This document shows positions 36,557 to 45,820 of a stretch of DNA of 64,000 nt, in pieces. The stretch is taken from contig SVMG01000001.1 of NCBI GenBank assembly GCA_015067545.1, forward strand, positions 186,001 to 250,000. The letters run 5' to 3'. The notes beneath the pieces are model-generated. The model was not told the DNA's origin. It did not search any database and saw only the letters and a program-made list of their open reading frames with translations. The position numbers and the translations under genes were made by a program. This DNA comes from Oscillospiraceae bacterium (GTDB lineage Bacteria; Bacillota; Clostridia; Oscillospirales; Oscillospiraceae). The stretch's first letter is position 1. Every line of letters begins with the position of its first letter.

Positions 36557-36633
36557 AATTCTCTCCTGCGTGTTTTTTATTATCTTATCACGCCGGCAAA
36601 CCGGACGCAACTGTTTTCTGCTTACCATACAAT

Positions 36634-36678
36634 ATTGGACACAGCTTACACCCCAAAGGGATGCAACCTGTGTCCAAT
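36634..36678. repeat. Inverted repeat IR1 (11-bp perfect arms)
   Basis: ATTGGACACAG / CTGTGTCCAAT. Confidence 0.9.
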
Positions 36679-36696
36679 GGATTCTCCCACGGCCTA

Positions 36697-36719
36697 AAAA
36701 CGTGCCACCGGCACGTTTT
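36697..36719. repeat. Inverted repeat IR2 (10-bp perfect arms, 3-nt loop)
   Basis: AAAACGTGCC-ACC-GGCACGTTTT. Confidence 0.9.
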
Positions 36720-36742
36720 CTTAACGGCCTTTCAAATTCCAC

Positions 36743-36787
36743 CCGCCAAAAAGAACCTGCCCCAACGGGGCAGGTTCTTTTTGGCGG
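36743..36787. repeat. Inverted repeat IR3 (21-bp perfect arms, 3-nt loop); probable tRNA-Ser terminator
   Basis: CCGCCAAAAAGAACCTGCCCC-AAC-GGGGCAGGTTCTTTTTGGCGG. Confidence 0.95.
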
Positions 36788-36870
36788 AGAGAGTGGGATT
36801 CGAACCCACGGTGGGTTGCCCCATCACTAGTTTTCAAGACTAGCTCCTTAAACCGCTCGGACATCTCTCC
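36782..36870 (-). tRNA. tRNA-Ser (anticodon UGA), CCA encoded
   Basis: GGAGAGATGTCCGAGCGGTTTAAGGAGCTAGTCTTGAAAACTAG...GGTTCGAATCCCACTCTCTCCGCCA; long variable arm. Confidence 0.95.
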
Positions 36871-36914
36871 ATTGCTGAAAACTATACCATTTTATCCTGC
36901 AAATGTCAAGATAA

Positions 36915-36941
36915 ACCGGGGCATCAATTTGATGCCCCGGT
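36915..36941 (-). terminator. Terminator after the Gfo/Idh/MocA gene
   Basis: ACCGGGGCATC-N5-GATGCCCCGGT. Confidence 0.75.
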
Positions 36942-36947
36942 AATAAC

Positions 36948-37817
36948 TCAAATCTCCTCTATCCTCTTAACTCTTTCCACCTGGCCGCTCTGCAGGGAAC
37001 GGTACATGGCGTTCAGCACGAACACAGGTGCGAAAAAGTCCTCGTAGGTCTGCTTCTGGGGCTTGCCCTCCAAAAGGTTATGGAACTCCACAAATCCTTT
37101 TTCAAAAATGTCGTCATTGGTAAATTGCTTGCACACAAGATCATCGTTTCCGCTGACGCTTCCGTAGTATTTCCAACAACCGCCCGTGTATGTAAGGTCC
37201 ACATCATAATCGGCATAATGCACATCGCAGTATACATTCTCACCCTTTTGCCAGGTCAGCACGCTTTCAGGATAATACCCGAAGATCTCCATCATGGACT
37301 GTGCCAGATGCTGAGCATAGAAGAAGAAACCGCCATGGGGGCTGTCCATAATAATAGGCGCGCGCAGATAACCGCCAATGACCTTGCCGCATTTTTCTTC
37401 GAGGACCGTCTGCTTCAGCTCCTGGATATAACGATTAAGCACGCACAGAGAACCACCGCTGACCCGGACATTCCGATCCTTCAGCTCCTGCATGAAGGCC
37501 TTTGCATCCGCTTCTGTGCAGGTAATGGGTTTGTCGATATACATGGGTATACCACTGTCCAGATAGGGCTTGGCATACTTGTAATGGTTGTCGCCGTGGC
37601 GTGCGGTGATCATAATGCCGTCCACCTTGCCTACGAATGCATCGTAGGACTCCGCAACGGCAACGCCGTACTCCTCATGAAGCTTCTGCGCAGCTTCCAT
37701 GTCATAACTGTAAACGCCCACGACCTCCACATCGGAAACGAGCTTTTCTTTATAGATCACCCGCAGAAAATTATTGGCATGAGAGTTCTCACAGCCCAGG
37801 ATCGCAATTTTATACAT
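36948..37817 (-). CDS. Gfo/Idh/MocA-family oxidoreductase
   Basis: MYKIAILGCENSHANNFL; GIMITARHGDNHYKYAKPYLDSGIPMYIDKPITCTEADAKAFM. Confidence 0.88.
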   Translation of the reverse strand: MYKIAILGCENSHANNFLRVIYKEKLVSDVEVVGVYSYDMEAAQKLHEEYGVAVAESYDAFVGKVDGIMITARHGDNHYKYAKPYLDSGIPMYIDKPITCTEADAKAFMQELKDRNVRVSGGSLCVLNRYIQELKQTVLEEKCGKVIGGYLRAPIIMDSPHGGFFFYAQHLAQSMMEIFGYYPESVLTWQKGENVYCDVHYADYDVDLTYTGGCWKYYGSVSGNDDLVCKQFTNDDIFEKGFVEFHNLLEGKPQKQTYEDFFAPVFVLNAMYRSLQSGQVERVKRIEEI

Positions 37818-37819
37818 GA

Positions 37820-39820
37820 TTATTCCCCTTTTCTTCTTTTTTGAATTTTACGCAGCATCACAGCGGTGCGGCTGGGTAGATAAATTTGGAAGCCCACACG
37901 ACCATCCGGGTGAGTGGTTGCAGTGTAGCTTTGGTGAGCGATCCGGCCATGACCGCCGTAGCAGTAGTCGTCCGTGGAAAGTACGACCTGATACTCCCCT
38001 TCCTCTGCCATGGGTATGAAGTAACCCTCGTAAGAGCGGCAGGGGTCGAAGTTAAAGGCAAAGCTCGCGCCGCCCTTTTGATATACAAGCACATTGTCGC
38101 CATTGTGCACCAGCAGCTGCTTGTCCTGGGAGGCAATGACGCGATGCTTTTTCGCCGCGGCGATCATGTCCTTGTCAAAGGCACGCAGATACTGATATTT
38201 CAGATTGGGATTGTCGGCCAAGCTCCATTGGCGGCGGCAATAGTGGTAGCTCCAGCCGTTGCCCTCTCTGGGAAAATCGATCCATTCCGGGTGGCCGAAC
38301 TCATTGCCCATGAAGGTCAGATAGCCCTCGCCGCCCAAGGTCATGGTCAGCAAGCGGAGCATCTTGTGGATGGCCATGCCCCGGTCAATGATAGCGCTGC
38401 CATTCCAGGTATCCATGCACCAGTACATTTCCTGATCGCACAGACGGAACATGAGGGTCTTGTCCCCCACCAAAGCCTGGTCGTGGGATTCACAGTAGCC
38501 GATAACCTTTTCTCCCGGCCAGCGGTTTGCCAGCTCGTAGTAGATCTGATTGAAATCCCAGTCTTCGTCCTTGCGTTCCTTCAGCAAGCGGATCCACATA
38601 TCCGGCTCACCCATGGCAAGGCGGTAATCAAAGCCGATGCCGCCGTCCTTGATGGGAAGGCACATACCGGGCATGGCGGACATATCCTCTGCAATGAGAA
38701 TGGCGTTGGGATTGATCTGCTTAACAAGATCGGATGCCAGCTGCAGGTAGGTCACCGCTTCGGTGTCCGTATTCATGGAGAAATACAGCTCCGGGCCAGT
38801 AAAGGCTGTGCCAAGGCCGTGGTCGTGATACAGCATGGATGTCACGCCATCAAAGCGGAAGCCATCGAAGTGATATTCTTCCATCCAGAATTTCAGATTG
38901 GACAGCAGAAAGTGGAGCACCTCATGTTTACCGTAATTGAAGCACTTTGTGCCCCATGCGCTGTGGTCGCCCTTGGGCCCGTCGTGGAAGAACTGATAGA
39001 CAGTACCGTCAAATTCATTGATACCCTCACGGGTATTCTTGGATGCATGGGAGTGCACTACATCCAACAGCACTGCGATACCCATTTCATGGGCGGCATT
39101 GACCAATGCCTTCAGCTCCTCCGGCATACCAAACCGGGAAGATGCAGCAAAGAAGTTGGTCACCTGATAGCCAAAGGAAGCATAGTAAGGATGCTCCATC
39201 ACCGCCATGATCTGAATGGTGTTATATCCCAGGTCCTTAATGCGTGGCAGGACATTTTCACGGAATTCCGTGTAAGTGCCTACCTTGCCCTCTTCCTGGG
39301 CCATTCCGATGTGACATTCATAGATCAGGGGCTTCTTTTCCGGCTTGAAGCCCGCATCCGTCCAGGAGAAATCCGCCATTTTGTGCACAGCCGCATTCCA
39401 TGCATAGGTTTGATGATCCTGCACAACCCGGGTGGCATACAGTGGGATGCGCTCCAGCTCCTGGCCGTCATGGACCACGATGGTCATCACCAGCTGGCCT
39501 TCCTGCAGGGCGTCCACGCCGGGCAGAAACAGCTCATAAACACCGTCACCGAGATTGGTCATGGGATGCGCATGACGGTCCCAGCCACAGAAATCGCCGG
39601 TCAGATACATCGCATCTGCCCCCGGTGCCCATTCCCGGTAGTACCAGCCATCCTCAGCCGGATGCAGACCGAAATAGCGGTGACCGTTGGCAAAATCCGA
39701 CAGAGTCTGACCGTCAGCAAGCAGCGCAGACTTTGTCGCCTTGTAGTTATCCATCCGCATTTTTAGATCAGCAGCAAAGGGCTGCAAAATGGGGTTCATT
39801 TTTATGATCTTCAAAGCCAT
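37820..39820 (-). CDS. 1,4-alpha-glucan branching enzyme, eukaryote-like (GH13_8-like)
   Basis: YHFDGFRFDGVTSMLYHDHG; FMGNEFGHPEWIDFPREGNGWSYHYCRRQWSL; CBM48-like N-terminus WAPGADAMYLTGDFCGWD. Confidence 0.93.
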   Translation of the reverse strand: MALKIIKMNPILQPFAADLKMRMDNYKATKSALLADGQTLSDFANGHRYFGLHPAEDGWYYREWAPGADAMYLTGDFCGWDRHAHPMTNLGDGVYELFLPGVDALQEGQLVMTIVVHDGQELERIPLYATRVVQDHQTYAWNAAVHKMADFSWTDAGFKPEKKPLIYECHIGMAQEEGKVGTYTEFRENVLPRIKDLGYNTIQIMAVMEHPYYASFGYQVTNFFAASSRFGMPEELKALVNAAHEMGIAVLLDVVHSHASKNTREGINEFDGTVYQFFHDGPKGDHSAWGTKCFNYGKHEVLHFLLSNLKFWMEEYHFDGFRFDGVTSMLYHDHGLGTAFTGPELYFSMNTDTEAVTYLQLASDLVKQINPNAILIAEDMSAMPGMCLPIKDGGIGFDYRLAMGEPDMWIRLLKERKDEDWDFNQIYYELANRWPGEKVIGYCESHDQALVGDKTLMFRLCDQEMYWCMDTWNGSAIIDRGMAIHKMLRLLTMTLGGEGYLTFMGNEFGHPEWIDFPREGNGWSYHYCRRQWSLADNPNLKYQYLRAFDKDMIAAAKKHRVIASQDKQLLVHNGDNVLVYQKGGASFAFNFDPCRSYEGYFIPMAEEGEYQVVLSTDDYCYGGHGRIAHQSYTATTHPDGRVGFQIYLPSRTAVMLRKIQKRRKGE

Positions 39821-39837
39821 AGGTTACCTCCTTGAAA

Positions 39838-40494
39838 TCATCCCAGTTGTTGCTCGTTAATGATAAGCTTAAACTGCAGTCCCAGCTTTTCTGCGGCACT
39901 GCGGCAAAGCAGCATCCGGTTGGTAAAGATTGCAAAGTAGTCCAACACTGGGCTGAAGTGGGTATCAACAGCCAGCTTCAGCTTGACAATGGTCTTTGCC
40001 TCATTGATCTTCAGCTCAGACTTGGTGACCGAATAGTTCACCCGGTCATGAATGTCGAAATCCGCGATCTCTTTGGTTCGGACACGGCTGCGCCGCACAT
40101 CGGACTTGTCCGCAAGGATCAGCGCAGCCGCCAGATCATTGACAGGAACGCCCGTACCTTCGTCGTGATTTCCGATAGCGGTGACGATCAGGGATATCTC
40201 TTCAGGCGGGAAGCCCCAGCGGTCCAGCAGGCGAAATGCCATGATCGCGCCGCTTTGACTGTGATCCACCCGGTTGACCAGGTTACCGATGTCATGCAGA
40301 TAACCTGCAATTTTGCCCAGTTCCACTGTGCGTGCATCCTTGCCCATTGTTTGCAGAATATAGCCCGTCATTTCAGCCACAGTGCCCACATGCGCAAAGC
40401 TGTGCTCCGTATACCCAAGTGCACCTAAGGATGCATCGGCCTGTCTGATATAAGTTTTTACTGCTTCGTTTTGTTTGATTTGCTCGTAGGTCAT
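39838..40494 (-). CDS. HD-domain phosphohydrolase
   Basis: EHSFAHVGTVAEMTGYIL; GYLHDIGNLVNRVDHSQSGA. Confidence 0.85.
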   Translation of the reverse strand: MTYEQIKQNEAVKTYIRQADASLGALGYTEHSFAHVGTVAEMTGYILQTMGKDARTVELGKIAGYLHDIGNLVNRVDHSQSGAIMAFRLLDRWGFPPEEISLIVTAIGNHDEGTGVPVNDLAAALILADKSDVRRSRVRTKEIADFDIHDRVNYSVTKSELKINEAKTIVKLKLAVDTHFSPVLDYFAIFTNRMLLCRSAAEKLGLQFKLIINEQQLG

Positions 40495-40588
40495 TGTATC
40501 TCCTTTGCCGCAATGCGGCGCATTGGTTTGTCTACATGTATACTATACACCATTTTATCGAAATTGAAAAGAGTATATTTCCGCAAAA

Positions 40589-40614
40589 AAAGGCACAGCA
40601 TCCGCTGTGCCTTT
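40589..40614 (-). terminator. Terminator after asnB
   Basis: AAAGGCACAGC-N4-GCTGTGCCTTT followed by TTTTTGCGG on minus strand. Confidence 0.85.
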
Positions 40615-40619
40615 TCATA

Positions 40620-42437
40620 TCAGAAAAGCAGATCCACATTGTAATGCTCCAGCCAGGCATTGACCTGCAGCAGATACGCGATGGTCTGCGCCCGGCGCAT
40701 GAGCTGCCCATACCAGGGCCAAGTTGGTTCCTCCTGCAAAACCTTCCGCACCGCACCGGTGGAAACCAGCTGGAACAACGGCGCACTCTTGTTTTTGAGT
40801 AATTGCTCCATACGGGATGTTACGATGTGCAGATACTTTGGATCCATGGTCTTGGGATACGGGCTTTTTTTACGCCAAAGCACTTCCTCCGGCAAGATAC
40901 CCTCCATGGCGGTACGCAGAAGACCTTTCTCCTTCCCTTTATGATCTTTGAAGGCCCAGGGAACACCGTACAGATACTCTGCGATCCGGTAATCACAGAA
41001 GGGCACACGCACTTCCAGGCCGGAATACATGCTCATCCGATCCTTACGATCCAAAAGCGTCTGCATGAACCACCGCAGATTTAGATTCACCATCTGCTTC
41101 ATACGCACTTCCGTAGCATCCGTTCCCGGCAGGATATCGCTTTCCCGGCAGGTCTTTTCATAAAGGGATCGGACATAGTCCTCTCCCGCCAGTTTCTGCT
41201 GCAGACCGGGAACCAGCAGGCTTATCCGATAGGCCGTGTTCTGCGCCCAGGGGAAGCCCTCCCGGTTGCGAACCTCAGGATCCCGATACCAGGGATAGCC
41301 GCCGAATATTTCATCCGCACATTCCCCGGACAGGGCAACCGTCACATGGGGCTTGATCTGGCGGCAGAATGCAAGAAGCGAGAAGTCCACATCTGCCATA
41401 CCGGGAAGATCCCGGGCAAAGGTAGCGTTCTCCAGCTCCGCCACCAGATCATCCGGTGATAAAATGCACCAATGGTGATCCGTATGAAATGTCTTTTGCA
41501 TCAAACGAATATATTCCCCGTCAGAATTGGGCTGAAATTTGTTGGGGACGAAATACTTGTCGCTGTCCACATAGTCCACGGAAAATGTGGGAAGCTGCTT
41601 CCCTCCCATTTTTTTGGCACAAATGGCAGTGATCAGACTGGAGTCCAGTCCTCCGGACAGAAACGTACCGATGGGCACATCGGAGACGGTCTGCCGCAAA
41701 ATGGCATCCAGTACCAATTCCCGGACATGTGCCGCGGTATCCTCGAAACTCTCATGGTGCTCCCGGTCAAGAAGCTTCCAATACCGCCGGATCTGCAATT
41801 TTGCGTCTTCATAGTAGGCGCACTCCCCCGGTTCCAGCTCCCGGATATTGCGGAGCACACCGCTGCCGGGTGCTCTTCCCGGACCCAGCAGGAGGATCTG
41901 CGCCGCACCCTCCGCGTCCAGCTCGGCCCTAACCTGTGGGTGCACCAAAAGGGTCTTTATCTCCGATGCAAAGATCAGCCCGTCTTCTACCTGTGTATAA
42001 AACAGCGGCTTAACACCCATTCTGTCCCGGGCAAGGAACAATCTTCGGCTGTTCTTTTCCCAGACCGCAAAGGCAAAAATCCCGTTGACCTTTTCCAGAC
42101 AATTTTCACCCCATTGCGCATAGCTGTGAAGCAGCACTTCCGTGTCGGAATGCCCCAGGAAGCAATGTCCCAACCGTTCTAATTCCTGTCTGAGCTCCTG
42201 GGTATTGTATAATTCCCCATTGTAGACGATGGAATATTCTTCCCCTGCGTCGTGAAAGCGCATCGGTTGGCAACCGCCTTCCAAGTCGATCACCGCCAAA
42301 CGGGCATGAAGAAGATATCCGTTTTCAATATCGCACCACTGCGTGGCATCCGGCCCGCGACGGCACATTGTATGAAGCATTTTATGAAGCGTTGAATCGT
42401 CCGCATAAAGTCCCAAAATTCCTGCGATCGCGCACAT
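40620..42437 (-). CDS. asnB: Asparagine synthase (glutamine-hydrolysing)
   Basis: MCAIAGILG (Cys2 nucleophile); FLSGGLDSSLITAIC; SMYSGLEVRVPFCDYRIAEY. Confidence 0.95.
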   Translation of the reverse strand: MCAIAGILGLYADDSTLHKMLHTMCRRGPDATQWCDIENGYLLHARLAVIDLEGGCQPMRFHDAGEEYSIVYNGELYNTQELRQELERLGHCFLGHSDTEVLLHSYAQWGENCLEKVNGIFAFAVWEKNSRRLFLARDRMGVKPLFYTQVEDGLIFASEIKTLLVHPQVRAELDAEGAAQILLLGPGRAPGSGVLRNIRELEPGECAYYEDAKLQIRRYWKLLDREHHESFEDTAAHVRELVLDAILRQTVSDVPIGTFLSGGLDSSLITAICAKKMGGKQLPTFSVDYVDSDKYFVPNKFQPNSDGEYIRLMQKTFHTDHHWCILSPDDLVAELENATFARDLPGMADVDFSLLAFCRQIKPHVTVALSGECADEIFGGYPWYRDPEVRNREGFPWAQNTAYRISLLVPGLQQKLAGEDYVRSLYEKTCRESDILPGTDATEVRMKQMVNLNLRWFMQTLLDRKDRMSMYSGLEVRVPFCDYRIAEYLYGVPWAFKDHKGKEKGLLRTAMEGILPEEVLWRKKSPYPKTMDPKYLHIVTSRMEQLLKNKSAPLFQLVSTGAVRKVLQEEPTWPWYGQLMRRAQTIAYLLQVNAWLEHYNVDLLF

Positions 42438-42535
42438 AACAAGCCCTCCTTTTAACAAACCATCCTATGCCGTTTTCAAAAAATTGGCACGCATACCAAG
42501 ATCCCTGCGTCACATAATAGGACAGGGTGATAAAT

Positions 42536-42964
42536 ATGAAAGACAGTAAAGATATCCTTTCCTCCCTGCTGAAAACCACCCAAATGGGTCAGGTAGGGAT
42601 CCGCAGTGTGGAAAAAGCCGCCAATGGCGAACAATTAAAAACGGCTCTCAAATCCCAGCTTAAGGAGTATAACCAAATCGAGCAGGAAACCTACGCTCTG
42701 GCCCGGGAACGGGGCTGGCAGCTTTCTGAGCTGAATCCCATGGCGCGGACCATGGCAGACATGGCCTCCAGGAGCAAGCTCATGTACAACAAAAACGATT
42801 CCAGGATCGCCGAAATGATGGTACAGGGCAACACCCGGGGTGTTATCAAGAGCCTGAAAAACTTGCACCGCTACCATCAAAATGACGGACAGGTAACCGC
42901 AATGGCCCAGAAGCTTCTGGAATGTGAAAACAACAATATCAAGCAAATGGAAGGCTTCCTGTAA
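42536..42964 (+). CDS. Conserved-type helical protein of unknown function
   Basis: 142 aa, strongly helical; divergent from asnB. Confidence 0.7.
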   Translation: MKDSKDILSSLLKTTQMGQVGIRSVEKAANGEQLKTALKSQLKEYNQIEQETYALARERGWQLSELNPMARTMADMASRSKLMYNKNDSRIAEMMVQGNTRGVIKSLKNLHRYHQNDGQVTAMAQKLLECENNNIKQMEGFL

Positions 42965-43013
42965 GGAGGCTTTTCTTTTGCCCTGCAGAACGCCGGCGTA
43001 CTGACAAAAGTAT

Positions 43014-43042
43014 TTGACATTCCCGGGCTGTTCCCTTATACT
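43014..43042 (+). promoter_or_regulatory. Sigma-A promoter of the Crp/Fnr gene
   Basis: TTGACA-N17-TATACT. Confidence 0.8.
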
Positions 43043-43067
43043 TGAAGATATCAAAGGGGGTGTAGCC

Positions 43068-43727
43068 ATGGAATTTCAGGGACTGTTTCCTGTTTGGAAT
43101 AAGCTGACTGCCGCGCATCAGCAGCTGTTATCTGAGACCACCGTCCCACGTACTTTGGGTAAGGGTGCTGTGTTGCACGATGGCTCCGCTGACTGTGCCG
43201 GATTGGTTTTGATCAAAAGCGGTCAGCTCCGTGCCTACATACTGTCCGAGGACGGACGGGAGATCACCCTCTATCGCCTGCTGGATCACGACATTTGCCT
43301 GTTTTCCGCATCCTGCGTCATGCGAAGCGTCCAGTTTGAGATCATGATCAGTGCGGAAAAGGATTCTGAGGTCTTCATACTGCCCCCCTATATCTTCAAA
43401 AAGGTGATGGAAGAATCCGCACCACTGGCCAACTATGTCAATGAGCTGATGGCCACCCGTTTTTCCGAGGTCATGTGGCTGATCGAGCAGATCATGTGGA
43501 AAAGTGTGGATAAACGCCTTGCTAATTTCCTGCTGGAAGAGGCCACTTTGGAAGATTCTGACGTTCTGAGGCTGACCCATGAGACCATTGCCAATCACCT
43601 GGGCACAGCCCGGGAAGTGGTCACACGAATGCTTCGCTACTTCCAAAATGAGGGCTATGTCAAGCTCACCCGGGGCGCAGTTGAGATCACTGACCGAAGT
43701 GGAATGGAAGAATTGATCGATCAATGA
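43068..43727 (+). CDS. Crp/Fnr-family transcriptional regulator
   Basis: Cyclic-nucleotide-binding fold GREITLYRLLDHDICLFSASCVM; HTH LTHETIANHLGTAREVVTRMLRYFQNEGYVKLTRGAVEI. Confidence 0.93.
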   Translation: MEFQGLFPVWNKLTAAHQQLLSETTVPRTLGKGAVLHDGSADCAGLVLIKSGQLRAYILSEDGREITLYRLLDHDICLFSASCVMRSVQFEIMISAEKDSEVFILPPYIFKKVMEESAPLANYVNELMATRFSEVMWLIEQIMWKSVDKRLANFLLEEATLEDSDVLRLTHETIANHLGTAREVVTRMLRYFQNEGYVKLTRGAVEITDRSGMEELIDQ

Positions 43728-43805
43728 GCGAATATGTCGTTGGTAGTTGAAATACATTCCGCTAAGTAGTATACTATTAAAAACAAACCGATTGGAGAGA
43801 ACCCT

Positions 43806-45725
43806 ATGAGCAATCTGTTTTACCAACTGCCAATGCTCAGCGCAGTCTCTGACAACACTGCTTTCCGCCAGACCTTGAGCTCGGCGGTTACAGTGCTGAT
43901 CGTCCTGCTGGCACTTTTGGCTGTGATCGCAGTGGTTTTGGAAGTGATGCGCCTGCGCGCACGCCGGCCACAGCAAAAAAGATTCTTACGCACGATGACC
44001 ATACCGGTCTATTTTGTCGCCGTGATCGTTGCCGTATTCGCCATCTACTGTGGTAACCGGCTGAGCAATATGGATGACATTCACATCCAGCAACCCTCTT
44101 CCAGCACAGATACTTCTTCCGTGCCGGAGACAAGCATGCCTGCTTCCTCCTCCGTTCCGGAAACACAGCCTCCCACGCAGCCGCCCACACAGCCCGATCC
44201 CAGCTTGCCGGCTGCACCTCACAAGACGGACAAATCTGATCCTTCCAAATGGAATGTCAAGTGGGAGATTAACGCAAACGGCTCCTTTGTGAACAGCTAT
44301 CAGCGGCCGGAGGCCATTCATTTCGGTATGGGCGAAGATTACTTTGCTCTTCCCGGTGTTGCCGGCTTCCGTGGCAATAACTACCGTGACAGCGCCACCT
44401 ACGGCACAGTCAATGTGGTAAGTAAGAAGCTCACCGAGGTATGGCAGCGGGAGATCTCCGCACTGCCCAAGGCAAGCTCCGGCGCGTGGACCGGTGCAGG
44501 CTGGACCGGTCAGCCCTTGGTGGTGCAGTGGGATGAACAAACCAAGGCCATCATGAATCTCAAGCCCGAAGCAAAAGCAAAAGAGGATCTTGTGGAAGTG
44601 ATCTACGCCACCTTGGACGGCTACATCTACTTCTACGATCTGGAAACCGGCGAATACACCCGGGATCCTCTGTATATTGGCATGGCCTTTAAGGGCGCAG
44701 GTGCACTGGACCCCAGAGGGTATCCCATTATGTATGTTGGCTCCGGTGACCGCACCCGGGAAAAGAAAGAGCCCCGGATGTATATCATCAGCCTGATCGA
44801 CTGCTCCGTCCTGTACGAGTACGGCTACGAAAAGGAGTGGAATATTCGTTCCTGGCGGGCCTTTGATGCCTCTCCTCTGGTGGATGCGGAGACAGACACC
44901 TTGATCTGGCCCGGTGAAAATGGCTTGCTGTACACCATCAAGCTGAACACCTCTTACGATAAAGCGGCAGGCACCCTGTCCATCAACCCGGACAAGCCTG
45001 TGTTCAACCGCTACATGACGGATCTGAACACCAAGCCCAGCCAAGACCTGGGTTTTGAAAACAGCCCCATCATCGTCGAAAACTACCTGTATGTGGGCGA
45101 TAACCGCGGCACTTATTTCTGCGTGGACATCAACACCATGTCGTTGGTGTGGGCGCAGGAGATCAAGGACGATCAGAACGCCACCGCCGTGTTTGAATGG
45201 GGTGATGATGGCCAGGGCTATATCTACCTGGGTACCTCCATGGAGTATTCCGATGGCATCTGCTACATGTACAAGCTGAACGCAGTAACAGGCGAGATCA
45301 TTTGGCAGACCACCTGGGATAATATCATCTACAACAAAAATGTTTCCGGCGGTATTCTATCCACACCTCTGCTTGGCAAAAAGGGTACGGACTACGAAGG
45401 CATGATCTTCTTCCATGTAGCCAAATCCCCCAGCGAATACGAAGGAACGCTCCTGGCGCTGGACACCGAAACCGGCGAAATGATCTGGAAAAAGAATATG
45501 AAGTACTGCTGGAGCTCTCCTGTTGCGATCTACTCCGACGACGGCAAAGCCTATATGATCATTTGCGACTCTGTGGGCAATATGCATTTGATAGACGGCA
45601 AGACCGGCACTATTCTCGACACCATCGGTCTCGGCAGCAACATTGAAGCCTCTCCGGTCGTTTTCAATGATATGCTGGTAGTCGGCACCCGCGGACAAAA
45701 GGTATACGGCATCAAGATCAGTTAA
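43806..45725 (+). CDS. Membrane-anchored PQQ-like beta-propeller protein
   Basis: Two N-terminal TMs, S/T/P-rich linker, repeated propeller blades LYVGDNRGTYFCVDINTMSLVWAQEI, LLALDTETGEMIWKKN. Confidence 0.85.
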   Translation: MSNLFYQLPMLSAVSDNTAFRQTLSSAVTVLIVLLALLAVIAVVLEVMRLRARRPQQKRFLRTMTIPVYFVAVIVAVFAIYCGNRLSNMDDIHIQQPSSSTDTSSVPETSMPASSSVPETQPPTQPPTQPDPSLPAAPHKTDKSDPSKWNVKWEINANGSFVNSYQRPEAIHFGMGEDYFALPGVAGFRGNNYRDSATYGTVNVVSKKLTEVWQREISALPKASSGAWTGAGWTGQPLVVQWDEQTKAIMNLKPEAKAKEDLVEVIYATLDGYIYFYDLETGEYTRDPLYIGMAFKGAGALDPRGYPIMYVGSGDRTREKKEPRMYIISLIDCSVLYEYGYEKEWNIRSWRAFDASPLVDAETDTLIWPGENGLLYTIKLNTSYDKAAGTLSINPDKPVFNRYMTDLNTKPSQDLGFENSPIIVENYLYVGDNRGTYFCVDINTMSLVWAQEIKDDQNATAVFEWGDDGQGYIYLGTSMEYSDGICYMYKLNAVTGEIIWQTTWDNIIYNKNVSGGILSTPLLGKKGTDYEGMIFFHVAKSPSEYEGTLLALDTETGEMIWKKNMKYCWSSPVAIYSDDGKAYMIICDSVGNMHLIDGKTGTILDTIGLGSNIEASPVVFNDMLVVGTRGQKVYGIKIS

Positions 45726-45730
45726 GCAAC

Positions 45731-45765
45731 ACACCGGCTGCATGAATAGCAGCCGGTGTTTTCTC
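45731..45765 (+). terminator. Terminator of the beta-propeller gene
   Basis: ACACCGGCTGC-N7-GCAGCCGGTGT then TTTCTCTT. Confidence 0.85.
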
Positions 45766-45820
45766 TTGCACAATCCTGTCGCCCTGTGATATAATAACAA
45801 AAACAGCTTGGAGGTTATCT

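Noticed and set aside
37886-39766. 626-aa plus-strand ORF opposite the branching enzyme
   Set aside because: Shadow ORF; the minus strand encodes an intact enzyme with catalytic motifs.
43986-45044. 352-aa minus-strand ORF opposite the beta-propeller gene
   Set aside because: Shadow ORF with no motifs; the plus-strand propeller is clear.
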